A stretch of DNA of 33,217 bases from Gordonia desulfuricans NBRC 100010 (GTDB lineage Bacteria; Actinomycetota; Actinomycetes; Mycobacteriales; Mycobacteriaceae): contig NZ_BCNF01000103.1 in the NCBI RefSeq assembly GCF_001485495.1, positions 1-33,217 on the forward strand, written 5' to 3'. A program made the translations under genes and the position numbers. The notes beneath the pieces were generated by a model. It did not search any database. It was not told the DNA's origin and saw only the letters and a list, made by a program, of their open reading frames with translations. Numbering within the stretch: position 1 is the first letter of the stretch; each line of letters opens with the position of its first letter. This document shows, one piece after another, positions 15,082-24,150 of the stretch.

Positions 15082-15954
15082 GTGACCGGTGGGGTGACGA
15101 TCTCCAAGAGCCGTCCCGAGTACTACCTGTACGAGGCACGTAAACAGCTCGGCAAACCGTTGAAGATGCTCGACGGTGCCGGCGACCAGATGTCGTTCTA
15201 CGGCCGCACCCTGGTGTGGATTCCGCGAACCCTGGTGCACTACACCCGCGAAGTGCTGCGACTGCTGGCCGAGGTGGCCTTCGGTTCCGGCGGCCTGGCC
15301 GTCATCGGCGGCACCGTCGGCGTGATGGTCCTGATGTCCGGGTTCACCGGCGTCGTGGTGGGACTGCAGGGGTATGCGGCCCTCGACCAGATCGGTTCGC
15401 AGGCCCTGACCGGCTTCTTGTCGGCCTACGTCAACACCCGTGAGGTGGCGCCACTGGTGGCCGGCCTCGCACTGTCGGCGACGGTGGGCTGCGGTTTCAC
15501 CGCACAGCTCGGTGCGATGCGCATCTCCGAAGAGATCGACGCCCTCGAGTCGATGGCCGTGCCGTCCATCCCGTTCCTGGTCAGCACCCGCGTGATCGCC
15601 GGCTTCATCGCCGTCATCCCGCTCTACGTCCTCGGCCTGCTGTCGGCGTATCTGGCATCCCGGGTGATCACCACCGTGTTCAACGGCCAGTCCGGTGGCT
15701 CCTACGACCACTACTTCAACCTGTTCCTGCCACCGGCGGACGTGTTGTGGTCGTTCGGCAAGGTGCTGGTCTTCGCGTTCGTGATCATCCTGGTGCACTG
15801 CTACTACGGCTACTACGCCAGCGGCGGCCCGGCCGGCGTCGGCGTGGCGGTGGGACACGCCGTCCGAGCGGCGTTGGTCCTGATCGCCGTCCTCGATTTC
15901 TTCCTGGGCCTCGCGATCTGGGGCACCACCACGACCGTCAGAGTGGGAGGTTAG
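15082..15954 (+). CDS. yrbEB: Mce permease subunit YrbEB (MlaE family)
   Basis: This 290-residue partner permease has a soluble N terminus (about 1-65), then helices and the motif EEIDALESMAVPS (150-162), equivalent to that of YrbEA. The C-terminal helices (VLVFAFVIILVHCYYGYYASGG, LVLIAVLDFFLGLAIWG) are typical. It starts at a GTG 2 nt after the yrbEA stop, with GGGGAG at 15070-15075, so translation is coupled. It acts in the cytoplasmic membrane with YrbEA and MceG. Confidence 0.92.
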   Translation: MTGGVTISKSRPEYYLYEARKQLGKPLKMLDGAGDQMSFYGRTLVWIPRTLVHYTREVLRLLAEVAFGSGGLAVIGGTVGVMVLMSGFTGVVVGLQGYAALDQIGSQALTGFLSAYVNTREVAPLVAGLALSATVGCGFTAQLGAMRISEEIDALESMAVPSIPFLVSTRVIAGFIAVIPLYVLGLLSAYLASRVITTVFNGQSGGSYDHYFNLFLPPADVLWSFGKVLVFAFVIILVHCYYGYYASGGPAGVGVAVGHAVRAALVLIAVLDFFLGLAIWGTTTTVRVGG

Positions 15955-15957
15955 GCC

Positions 15958-17286
15958 GTGGCGACCGTGCGCCGCCGACTCCTCGGCATCGCCTTCCTGG
16001 TCGTCGTCGCGTTGTTCTTCACGCTGACGATCATGAAGTTCAACAAGTCCTTCACCGACTTCACCACCGTCACCCTCACGACCGACGCGATCGGCAACGC
16101 ATTGCCGGCCAACGCCGACGTCAAGGCGCGCGGTGTGGTGGTCGGCGAGGTCCGCAGCGTGGAACCGTCCCCGGACGGCACCGTCGACGTGGAGCTCGGC
16201 CTCAACCCGTCGATGGCCGCGCAACTGCCCACCTCGACCACCGCCCGCATCCTGCCCAAGACCCTGTTCGGTGAGCGGTACGTCGACCTGCAGGTCCCCA
16301 CCACCGGTGGACCGGGCCTGTCCGACGGCGACACCATCGTCACCGACAAGTCCGGCAACGCCAAGGAAGTGCAGGAGCTGTTCGACAAGCTCCTGCCGGT
16401 GCTGCAGGCCATCCCGCCGCAGGACCTCAACGTCACGCTCACCGCGCTGTCGTCGGCCCTGCAGGGACGCGGTGAGAAGCTCGGCGCCACCGTCGAGGAC
16501 CTCAACACGATCTTCTCGAACGTCGACGACAACATGAGCGCACTGCAGGGCACCGTCCGCGGCCTGGCCAGCTTCTCCCAGACCTACTCCGAGGCGCTGC
16601 CCGACGTGATCGACGCCCTGGACAACCTGCGCATCACCACCAACACGATCAACGAGCGGCAGAACGACTTCCGCACCCTGATCTCGACCGTCGGCGTCGC
16701 CGCCACCGACACCACCGGCTGGCTGCAGCGCAACGGCGACAACCTCGTCGACCTGTTCGTCGACTCCGAGCAACTGCTCACCGGTCTGGCCAAGCAGTCG
16801 CCGACGTTCGTGTGCACGTTCCGCAACTTCGCGACCCTGATCCCGGAGTCCAAGAACATCGTCGGTGTGGGCACCCCCAACCCGGGTGTGCGCGTGAACC
16901 TGCAGTTCGTCAACCCACGCGGGCGTTACCTGCCCAACCAGGACGAACCACGGTTCTTCGACCTCGACCCGCCGGCGGTCTGCTACGAACCGGCCACCGA
17001 CGGCCGACCCTTCCCGCAGTACCCGGGCGGTGGCCTGGCCGACGGCTCCTACCAGCCGCCGTCGCGTAATGCCGGTCCGCGCAACGTGAAGACGCTGCCG
17101 CAGCCGCAGTTCACCACCACCCCGGTCGGCACCATCACGTCGTCGCCCTACGACGACCCGAACTACCGGACGCAGCTCAAGGTGATCTACGGCAGCACCA
17201 CCGGGACCCGCCCGGCCGACGTGCCGACCTGGGTCACCATGATCGGCGGGCCCGCGCTGTCCAAGGCGGAGGTACACATCCAGTGA
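15958..17286 (+). CDS. mceA: MCE-domain protein MceA
   Basis: This 442-residue protein has a single N-terminal helix (7-25), then an MlaD/MCE domain (about 33-113) with ANADVKARGVVVGEVRSV and LFGERYVDLQVP. A long helical region (about 130-290) follows that would form the periplasmic tunnel. The C-terminal domain is of the Mce4_CUP1 kind and ends in a Pro/Thr-rich tail. The GTG at 15958 follows yrbEB by 3 nt with a strong GGGAGG (15945-15950). It overlaps mceB by 4 nt. Confidence 0.92.
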   Translation: MATVRRRLLGIAFLVVVALFFTLTIMKFNKSFTDFTTVTLTTDAIGNALPANADVKARGVVVGEVRSVEPSPDGTVDVELGLNPSMAAQLPTSTTARILPKTLFGERYVDLQVPTTGGPGLSDGDTIVTDKSGNAKEVQELFDKLLPVLQAIPPQDLNVTLTALSSALQGRGEKLGATVEDLNTIFSNVDDNMSALQGTVRGLASFSQTYSEALPDVIDALDNLRITTNTINERQNDFRTLISTVGVAATDTTGWLQRNGDNLVDLFVDSEQLLTGLAKQSPTFVCTFRNFATLIPESKNIVGVGTPNPGVRVNLQFVNPRGRYLPNQDEPRFFDLDPPAVCYEPATDGRPFPQYPGGGLADGSYQPPSRNAGPRNVKTLPQPQFTTTPVGTITSSPYDDPNYRTQLKVIYGSTTGTRPADVPTWVTMIGGPALSKAEVHIQ

Positions 17287-18368
17287 GATCGATCGTGGCA
17301 CCGCTGGTCAAGCTGATCACCTTCGCCGTGGTCACCGTGGTCGCGACGAGCCTGCTCGCGCTGACCATCGCCAATGCCGGCGGCGGCGGGAACAACAAGT
17401 ACAGCGCCGTCTTCTCCGACGCCGCCATGCTCAACCCGGGCGACGACGTCCGGATCGCCGGTGTGCGCATCGGCCAGGTCACCGACGTGTCGGTGTACGA
17501 GCAGAACAAGGCGATGGTGAAGTTCAGCGTCGACCGTTCGGCGCTGCCCACCGGAACCCAGCTCTACATCCGCTACCGCAACCTCACCGGCCTGCGGTAC
17601 CTGGCGCTGGAGAAGGGGGCGGGCGAGGCGTCGTCGACCGTCGGACCGGGACACACCTTCGGCACCGACCCGGCCAACGTCGACACCCATCCGGCGGTCA
17701 ACCTGACCGAGCTGTTCAACGGCTTCAAGCCGCTGTTCCGGCAGCTGTCGGCCGCCGACGTCAACACCCTGTCCGATCAGCTCATCAAGATCTTCCAGGG
17801 TGAGAGCGACAACATCAGCTCGCTGGTCTCCAACACCTCGTCGCTGACCAACTCGCTGGCCGACCGGGACAAGGTGATCGGGGAACTGATCACCAACCTG
17901 ACCTCGGTCCTCGACACGGTCAACAAGAACGACGAACAGTTCAGCTCCCTGCTGGACAACACCTCCAAGCTGGTGAGCGGCCTTGCCGCACAACGTGGTT
18001 CGGTGGGATCGGCGATCACCTCGGTGTCCAACCTGACCACCGTGACCGGGTCCATCCTGTCCCAGTCGCGGCCGGCCATCCAGGGCGACATCGCGGGTCT
18101 GAAGGCACTGTCCGACCAGATCAACGCCCGCAACGACGATGTCGCGGAGATCCTCACCAACCTGCCGGTGAAGCTGGAGAAGATCGGCCGGGCGGCGACG
18201 TTCGGCTCGTGGTTCCAGTTCTATCTGTGCGGTATCGACGTCGTCGCAGGCAACGGCAAGTCCACGCTGCTGACCCAGCCGCTGGTCCCGCTGCCCGACA
18301 TCAACCACGTGCTCTACACCAGTGCGGCCACCCGTTGCTGGCGTGACGGAACGCAGCCAGGGGGGTGA
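17283..18368 (+). CDS. mceB: MCE-domain protein MceB
   Basis: This 361-residue protein has an N-terminal membrane anchor (about 8-30), then the MCE domain (about 38-112) with GDDVRIAGVRIGQVTDV and LTGLRYLALEKG. A helical shaft follows with repeated Asn/Leu/Ser heptads, then a C-terminal segment with two Cys (YLCGID, RCWRD). It is one of the six different MCE subunits thought to build one hexameric channel. It starts at GTG, overlapping the mceA stop (GTGA), and overlaps mceC in the same way. Confidence 0.92.
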   Translation: MRSIVAPLVKLITFAVVTVVATSLLALTIANAGGGGNNKYSAVFSDAAMLNPGDDVRIAGVRIGQVTDVSVYEQNKAMVKFSVDRSALPTGTQLYIRYRNLTGLRYLALEKGAGEASSTVGPGHTFGTDPANVDTHPAVNLTELFNGFKPLFRQLSAADVNTLSDQLIKIFQGESDNISSLVSNTSSLTNSLADRDKVIGELITNLTSVLDTVNKNDEQFSSLLDNTSKLVSGLAAQRGSVGSAITSVSNLTTVTGSILSQSRPAIQGDIAGLKALSDQINARNDDVAEILTNLPVKLEKIGRAATFGSWFQFYLCGIDVVAGNGKSTLLTQPLVPLPDINHVLYTSAATRCWRDGTQPGG

Positions 18369-19495
18369 GCGAGAACATGGCAGACCGCAACGACGACGCA
18401 GGGGAGAACATGAGCGAGGCGTCCAGCGCCGCAGGGGGGTCCAGCGCCGCACCCGCACCCGCCGCGGCACACCCGCACCGGCGTTTCGCCGGGCGCCGCA
18501 GTCCGGTCAGCATCGGCGGGATCGGCATCCTGATCATGCTGATGGTGGCCACCTCCGCGTTCTACCTGAACTCGCTGCCCCTGATCGGGCAGGCCGCCAC
18601 CTATACCGCCAAGTTCACCGAGGCCGCCGGACTCAAGGCGGGTAACGAGGTGCGCGTGGCCGGTGTGAAGGTCGGCGAGGTCAACGCCGTCTCGCTCGAC
18701 GGGGACCGCGTCAACGTCGACTTCCGGGTGTCCAACACCTGGATCGGCAACCAGACCCAGGCGTCCATCCAGATCAAGACGGTGCTCGGGCAGAAGTACC
18801 TCGCACTCGTCCCGCGGGGCGACGAGGCCGCCGACCCGGACGTGCCGCTGACCGACACGGTCTCGCCGTACGATGTGATCGAGGCGTTCTCCGATGCCAC
18901 CGATCAGATCCAGGAACTCGACACCACCCAGCTGGCCACCTCGATGCGCACGCTCAGCGAGGCCTTCTCCGGGACGTCGGGGGACATGGGGCCGGCACTC
19001 GAGGGCATCTCGCGGTTGTCCAACACCATCGCCAGCCGTGACCAGGAGGTGCAGAAGCTCCTCGAGGCCACCAAGCACACCTCGAAGATCCTGGCCGACC
19101 GCAACGAGGAGTTCGTCAAGCTCATCGCCGGTGCCGGACAGCTGCTCGACGAGCTGAACAACCGCCAGAAGAGCATCTCCGCGCTGCTGACCAGCACCAC
19201 CACGCTGTCGAATGCGCTGTCGGGGATCGTCAAGGACAACCAGGCCCAGATCGGGCCCGCGCTGACCTCGCTCAAGGGCGTCAACACGCTGCTCAAGGAA
19301 CAGAACGAGAACCTGCAGGCCTCGATCACCAACATGGCGCCGTTCTACCGGCTCTATGCCAACGTGCTCGGCAACGGTCGCTGGTTCGAGTCGGTGGTGA
19401 CCAACCTCCTGCCGCCGGGTCTGCCGCAGCAGAACACCACCCGACTGCCCAACAAGACAGTCCTGCAGAACAACGGCGGAACAGAGGCCGGATGA
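18365..19495 (+). CDS. mceC: MCE-domain protein MceC
   Basis: This protein has up to 376 residues: a low-complexity Ser/Ala/Pro-rich cytoplasmic N terminus (1-45), a membrane helix (47-68), an MCE domain (about 79-152; [29 protein letters not shown]), and a long helical shaft ending with a short polar tail. The start is uncertain. The GTG at 18365 overlaps the mceB stop as in the other junctions. In-frame ATGs at 18377 and 18410 are alternatives, the first with a G-rich stretch at a better distance. The domain content is the same with any of them. Confidence 0.9.
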   Translation: MSENMADRNDDAGENMSEASSAAGGSSAAPAPAAAHPHRRFAGRRSPVSIGGIGILIMLMVATSAFYLNSLPLIGQAATYTAKFTEAAGLKAGNEVRVAGVKVGEVNAVSLDGDRVNVDFRVSNTWIGNQTQASIQIKTVLGQKYLALVPRGDEAADPDVPLTDTVSPYDVIEAFSDATDQIQELDTTQLATSMRTLSEAFSGTSGDMGPALEGISRLSNTIASRDQEVQKLLEATKHTSKILADRNEEFVKLIAGAGQLLDELNNRQKSISALLTSTTTLSNALSGIVKDNQAQIGPALTSLKGVNTLLKEQNENLQASITNMAPFYRLYANVLGNGRWFESVVTNLLPPGLPQQNTTRLPNKTVLQNNGGTEAG

Positions 19496-20841
19496 TGACC
19501 ACTGCTCCAGATCTGACCAACACCTCCGGCCCCGGCCGGTGGTTCACCCCGCGGCACATCGTGTTCATCGTGCTCGGACTGATCCTCGCGCTGATCGTGG
19601 CGGGCGCCCTGTGGTGGGTGTTCTCCTCGATCGGCACCACCAAGGTGACCGCGACGTTCAAACGAACGGTGGGCATCTACGAGGGTTCGGACGTCCGCGT
19701 ACTCGGCGTCGCCGTCGGCAAGGTGGACAAGGTGGAGCCCGCCGGCGACACCGTCAAGGTCACCATGACCGTCGACCGCGGCGTCGACCTGCCTGCCGAT
19801 GTGCGTGCGGTGCAGGTGATCCCGTCGGTGGTCGCCGACCGCTACGTCCAGCTGACCCCGGCATACTCCGGTGGCCCCAAGGCCTCCGACAACATCACGT
19901 TGTCGGTGGACCAGACGATGGTCCCGGTGGAGATCGACGAGGTCTACAGCAGCGTGCAGAAGTTGTCGGAGGCCCTCGGCCCCAACGGCGCCAACAAGAA
20001 CGGTGCGGTCAGCGATCTGGTCCGCACCGGCGCCGACAACCTGCAGGACAACGGTGCCAGGCTCGGGCAGGCCATCGAGCAGCTGTCCAAGGCCAGCACC
20101 ACCCTGTCCGACGGCCGCGGGAACCTGGTCGACACGATCAAGAACCTCAACGTCTTCGTCGGGGCGCTGCGGGAGAACGACGCCCAGGTGCGTCAGTTCA
20201 ACACCCAGATGGCCGATTTCAACTCCTTCCTGGCGGGGGAACGGGACCAGCTGGGCACCGCCCTCAACCGGCTGTCCATCGCGCTCGGCGACGTCGCCGG
20301 GTTCATCCAGGACAACCGGGAACAGATCGGGGAGACCCTCAAGGACCTCACCCCGACCACCCAGGCGCTGCTCAACACCAAGACGTCGCTGAAGGAGGTG
20401 CTGACGGTGCTGCCGCTGACGATCAACAACCTGATCAACGCCTACGACGCCGAGTCCGGCACCCTTGCGATGCGACTGACGATCCCGGATCTGCAGGACC
20501 TGATCGGCGCGCAGTGCAAGCTGCTCGACCTCGGTCAGCTGCTGCCGGGCAACCCGGCCGCCGTGCAGTTCTCCGACACGCTCGCGCCGCTGATCAACCA
20601 GTGCACGACGCTGGGCAGGCAGATCACCAACGGGGTGCTCGAACCGCTGCTGCCGGTGCTGCCCTTCGGCATCATGAGCAACAACAAGCTGCAGCGCTAC
20701 CCGGTGCCGGGCACCGTCCCGGGGACGCCGAACCCGAATCTCAGCCCGGGTCCGACGAGCACACCGCGGTCGTCCACACCGGCACGGCCGTCGACCAGTC
20801 GGCCGGCGTCGGCGCCGACCACCGGAACAGGGGGAAACTGA
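19492..20841 (+). CDS. mceD: MCE-domain protein MceD
   Basis: This 449-residue protein has a membrane helix at 22-45 and an MCE domain at about 50-126 ([32 protein letters not shown]). A long helical shaft (about 145-330) follows, then a C-terminal region with two Cys and a Pro/Ser/Thr-rich tail from about 405, as is common in MceD. The ATG at 19492 overlaps the mceC stop; the ATG at 19495 is an equal alternative. It is followed by mceE after a 1-nt gap. Confidence 0.92.
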   Translation: MMTTAPDLTNTSGPGRWFTPRHIVFIVLGLILALIVAGALWWVFSSIGTTKVTATFKRTVGIYEGSDVRVLGVAVGKVDKVEPAGDTVKVTMTVDRGVDLPADVRAVQVIPSVVADRYVQLTPAYSGGPKASDNITLSVDQTMVPVEIDEVYSSVQKLSEALGPNGANKNGAVSDLVRTGADNLQDNGARLGQAIEQLSKASTTLSDGRGNLVDTIKNLNVFVGALRENDAQVRQFNTQMADFNSFLAGERDQLGTALNRLSIALGDVAGFIQDNREQIGETLKDLTPTTQALLNTKTSLKEVLTVLPLTINNLINAYDAESGTLAMRLTIPDLQDLIGAQCKLLDLGQLLPGNPAAVQFSDTLAPLINQCTTLGRQITNGVLEPLLPVLPFGIMSNNKLQRYPVPGTVPGTPNPNLSPGPTSTPRSSTPARPSTSRPASAPTTGTGGN

Positions 20842-20842
20842 T

Positions 20843-22111
20843 ATGCGCCGCATGCGTTTTCCCCGGATTCCGGCGCTGCTGGTGGGATTGCTGACCGTGC
20901 TCATGGTGGCCGGATGCAGCACCAACGGCATCCAGTCGATCCCGCTGCCCGGCGGCGTCGACGTCGGCGACAACCCGCGCACCTACCGGATCCAGTTCGC
21001 GAACATCCTGGATCTGGTCCCGCAGTCGGCGGTCAAGCAGAACGGCATCGCGATCGGCCGCGTCACCAAGGTCGAGGTCCCCGACAACGAGTGGTACGCG
21101 CTGGTCACCGTCAAGGTGAAGAACGAGGTGAACCTCTCCGACGAGGCGCGTGCCTCGATCCAGCAGACCTCGCTGCTGGGTGAGAAGTTCGTCTCGCTCG
21201 ACGAGCCGAAGGACACCGAGGGTGCACCGCGGCAGAACCCGGACCAGGCGATCCCGCTGGACCGCACCCGCACCGCAACCGACATCGAGCAGGTGCTCGG
21301 TGCGCTCGCGATGCTCCTCAACGGCGGCGGCATCAACCAGTTGCAGCCGATCGTCAGCGAGCTGAACAAGGCGTTCGAGGGCCGGACCAACGAGTTCCGC
21401 GGTCTGATCGAGAACGCCGACAGCCTGATCGCCAGCCTGAACCGGCAGCGTGACGACCTGATCTCGGCGATCGACGGACTCGCGAAGCTGTCGACCCGGG
21501 CCAACAACCAGACCGAGCAGATCGAACGCATCCTGCAGCAGATGCCGGCCGGTGTGGCGGTGCTCGAGGAACAGCGCCCGCAGTTCGTCGACCTGCTGAC
21601 CAAGCTGGACAAGCTGGGCGAGGTGGGCACCGATGTGCTCGGCCGTGCCCACGAGGAGATCGTCACCGATCTCAAGGCGCTGCGCCCGGTCCTGACCGAA
21701 CTGGCCAAGGCCGCACCGGATCTGATCACCGCGGCCCCGCTGATGCTGACCCATCCGTTCCCGGACTGGCTGCTGCCGGGTGTGCAGGGTGACTCCACCA
21801 ACCTGTTCATGACGCTGGATCTGCGGACCCTCAACCAGCTCGAGGCGCTCGGCGTGGGCCAGGGCAATCCGGTGTACTCGCCGCCCAAGCGGCACAACGT
21901 CCCGGTGAACCCGAAGAACCCGTACTACAACGGCAACGGCCCGCGGTACGGCTGGCCGACGATCACCCTGGTCCCGCCGGGTCCCGACTCGCGTCCGGGC
22001 CCCAACACCCCGCCGTCCGGCGGCACCTACCCGGCGTCGTTCGCCCCGACCCCCAAGCAGGGGCAGGGCATCCTGGACGGCACGCTGGCGACGATCGGAG
22101 TGCCCGCATGA
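20843..22111 (+). CDS. mceE: MCE-domain lipoprotein MceE (LprN-like)
   Basis: This 422-residue protein has a lipoprotein signal: basic start RRMRFPR, hydrophobic core LLVGLLTVLM, and lipobox VAGC with Cys25 as the lipidated residue. The MCE domain (about 46-120) has the variant AVKQNGIAIGRVTKVEV and LLGEKFVSLDEP. A helical shaft and a Pro/Gly/Asn-rich C terminus follow. MceE is the usual lipoprotein of Mce loci (LprK and LprN in M. tuberculosis), so position and lipobox agree. It overlaps mceF by 4 nt (ATGA). Confidence 0.93.
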   Translation: MRRMRFPRIPALLVGLLTVLMVAGCSTNGIQSIPLPGGVDVGDNPRTYRIQFANILDLVPQSAVKQNGIAIGRVTKVEVPDNEWYALVTVKVKNEVNLSDEARASIQQTSLLGEKFVSLDEPKDTEGAPRQNPDQAIPLDRTRTATDIEQVLGALAMLLNGGGINQLQPIVSELNKAFEGRTNEFRGLIENADSLIASLNRQRDDLISAIDGLAKLSTRANNQTEQIERILQQMPAGVAVLEEQRPQFVDLLTKLDKLGEVGTDVLGRAHEEIVTDLKALRPVLTELAKAAPDLITAAPLMLTHPFPDWLLPGVQGDSTNLFMTLDLRTLNQLEALGVGQGNPVYSPPKRHNVPVNPKNPYYNGNGPRYGWPTITLVPPGPDSRPGPNTPPSGGTYPASFAPTPKQGQGILDGTLATIGVPA

Positions 22112-23394
22112 TCTCCCGCATCGCGAAGATCCAGCTGATCGTGTTCGCCGTGGTCGGCATCGTCGCCCTGGTGTACGTGGGCGCCAAGTACGCGCGCCTG
22201 GACAAGCTGGCCGGTGTCGGCACCTACAAGGTGACCGTCCAGATGACGGCCTCGGGCGGCATCTTCACCAACGCCGAGGTCACCTACATGGGCATCCCGG
22301 CCGGTCGTGTCGGACCGTTGACGCTCACCCAGAAGGGGGTCGACGTGACCCTCGACATGGATTCGGGCGGTCCGAAGATCCCCGCGGCGGTCAAGGCCGT
22401 GGTGGCCGAACGGTCGGCGATCGGTGAGCAGTACGTCGACCTGCAGCCGATGTCGGCGTCGGCGTCGGGACCGTATCTGGAGAAGGGGTCGGTCATCCCG
22501 GCCGAGAACGTCTCGCTGCCGCCGCCCCTGGAGGACGTGGTGAGCTCGGCGATCGACTTCACCGGATCGATCCCGGTGGACGACCTGCACACCGTGATCA
22601 CCGAACTCGGCAAGGCGTTCAACGGGCAGGCCGACAACCTGACCCGGCTCGTCGACTCGCTGGACAAGCTGGCCGCGGCCGGCGCGGACAACATCGGCGA
22701 CACCATCTCGCTGCTGCAGAACTCGCAGGTGGTGCTGGGTACGCAGGCCGAGCAGTCCGACGAGATCCTGAACTGGGCGCACAACCTGGACCTGGTGTCG
22801 GCGACGCTGGCCACCGCGGATCCGGATCTGCGACGTCTGCTGACCACCGGCACCGCGTCGGCGACGCAGCTGTCGGCACTGATCCAGAAGAACGGCGGCG
22901 ACCTCGGCAAGGTCGTCGGCGACCTCGCAGAGGTGGCCCGCACCATCGAGCCGGCCACGTACACGACGTCGATGACGTTCGCGATGCTGTCGGCATTGTC
23001 GGCGGGCAGCCATTCCCCGGCGCCCGGCGACGGCCAGATCCACTTCGGTGTGGTGCTCGAGACCAACAACCCGGCGGCATGTACGCGCGGATACGAGAGC
23101 ACCCAGAAGATGATCGACGAGATCAAGAAGAAGGACCCGACCTTCGACATCCGCTACGACGACTTCCCGTTCAACACGAACGCGTCGTGCACGGTGCCCT
23201 TCGGCAACCCGACCGGCGTGCGCAGCGCCAACCGCGTCGAGTACGCCAACCCGGACACCGCGCAGCCGTGGGACAAGACCCCCAAGAAGGATCCGGACCG
23301 TCTGAACCTGAATCCGCTGGCCACGCAGCTGGCGTTCCTGATGGGCGTCAAGGCGAAGCAGCCGGGTGGATTCGGTGACGGGCTGGGCGGCTGA
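22108..23394 (+). CDS. mceF: MCE-domain protein MceF
   Basis: This 428-residue protein has a membrane anchor at 7-25 and an MCE domain at about 39-115 (NAEVTYMGIPAGRVGPL, AIGEQYVDLQP). A helical shaft follows, then a C-terminal region with two Cys. It completes the A-F set, so the locus has every subunit expected for one channel. A gap of 117 nt, the largest in the operon, follows; it holds a GC-rich hairpin before the first Mce-associated gene. Confidence 0.92.
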   Translation: MISRIAKIQLIVFAVVGIVALVYVGAKYARLDKLAGVGTYKVTVQMTASGGIFTNAEVTYMGIPAGRVGPLTLTQKGVDVTLDMDSGGPKIPAAVKAVVAERSAIGEQYVDLQPMSASASGPYLEKGSVIPAENVSLPPPLEDVVSSAIDFTGSIPVDDLHTVITELGKAFNGQADNLTRLVDSLDKLAAAGADNIGDTISLLQNSQVVLGTQAEQSDEILNWAHNLDLVSATLATADPDLRRLLTTGTASATQLSALIQKNGGDLGKVVGDLAEVARTIEPATYTTSMTFAMLSALSAGSHSPAPGDGQIHFGVVLETNNPAACTRGYESTQKMIDEIKKKDPTFDIRYDDFPFNTNASCTVPFGNPTGVRSANRVEYANPDTAQPWDKTPKKDPDRLNLNPLATQLAFLMGVKAKQPGGFGDGLGG

Positions 23395-23440
23395 GCGGAT
23401 GAAGAGCTCTCAGGTCTGATCGGTACCGTGGCGCGCGACG

Positions 23441-23461
23441 GCGGCGGGGGTGACCCGCCGC
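23441..23461 (+). other. GC-rich hairpin between mceF and the Mce-associated genes
   Basis: GCGGCGGG (23441-23448) and CCCGCCGC (23454-23461) form a perfect 8-bp stem around the loop GGTGA, extendable by GAC/GTC across a bulge. No T tract follows, so it is probably not a full terminator. It may be a processing or stability element at the only sizeable junction in the operon. Confidence 0.5.
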
Positions 23462-23511
23462 GTCGCGGTCACGAGACGGGCATTCGGCCCGGTGAAGTGA
23501 GTTAGGACGGC

Positions 23512-24150
23512 GTGGCGAACAAGCAGGACAGCAGTACCGCAGGAAAGCAGACGGACCGGAGTGCGTCGATACGCACCATCGGCGGGGTGGTGGCCATCGT
23601 GGCCGTCCTCGCCGCAGCGGTATGCGTGGCGATCTTCGGGTACCGGGCATACGACGTGTACACCTCACAGGGCCCGACGCAGTCGGCCCGTGACGAGGCG
23701 ACCGGCGCCGCCGAGCAGGCGATGCTGAACGTCACCACCATCGACCCCAAGGACATGGCGGGCTTCGACAAGCGGCTGGAGAGCAGCTTTGCCGGAGACG
23801 CCCTGACCCAGGTCCGCCAGCAGATCGTGGGCAGCCTGGAACCGACCCTGAAGCAGGCCGGTGACCAGGTGGGCTCGACGTCGTCGCGGATCGTGCGGTC
23901 GGCACCCACCGAGGTGAACGCCGACGAGAACAGCGCCCAGGTGCTGGTCTATCTCGCGGTGACGGGGAAGACCCCGGGCCAGGCCGCCGAGACCCCCAAC
24001 ACGATGGGTTTCCTGGTCGGGATGAGCAAGATCGACGGAACGTGGAAGGCGGTCAAGGTGACCCCGCTCGACGGCATCGCCGTGCAGCCGACCGAAAGTG
24101 CACAGAACGGGAGCACCCCGTCCAGTGAGGCCCCGGCAGGGGGTAACTGA
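23512..24150 (+). CDS. Mce-associated membrane protein (first)
   Basis: This 212-residue protein has a polar N terminus, one membrane helix (about 22-43), and an exported domain of the kind found in Mce-associated (Mam/Mas) proteins. That domain has ARDEATGAAEQAMLNVTTID, then FAGDALTQVRQQIV, and a beta-rich end (VLVYLAVTGKT). Such proteins are encoded at the ends of mce operons and are thought to stabilise the transporter (Mam proteins and OmamA in mycobacteria); the role here is inferred. The GTG at 23512 has an AGGA sequence 5 nt upstream. Its stop overlaps the next start by one base (TGATG). Confidence 0.85.
   Translation: MANKQDSSTAGKQTDRSASIRTIGGVVAIVAVLAAAVCVAIFGYRAYDVYTSQGPTQSARDEATGAAEQAMLNVTTIDPKDMAGFDKRLESSFAGDALTQVRQQIVGSLEPTLKQAGDQVGSTSSRIVRSAPTEVNADENSAQVLVYLAVTGKTPGQAAETPNTMGFLVGMSKIDGTWKAVKVTPLDGIAVQPTESAQNGSTPSSEAPAGGN

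Noticed and set aside
15076..17301. Minus-strand open frame of 741 codons opposite yrbEB and mceA
   Set aside because: Low-complexity antisense product over two well-supported genes.
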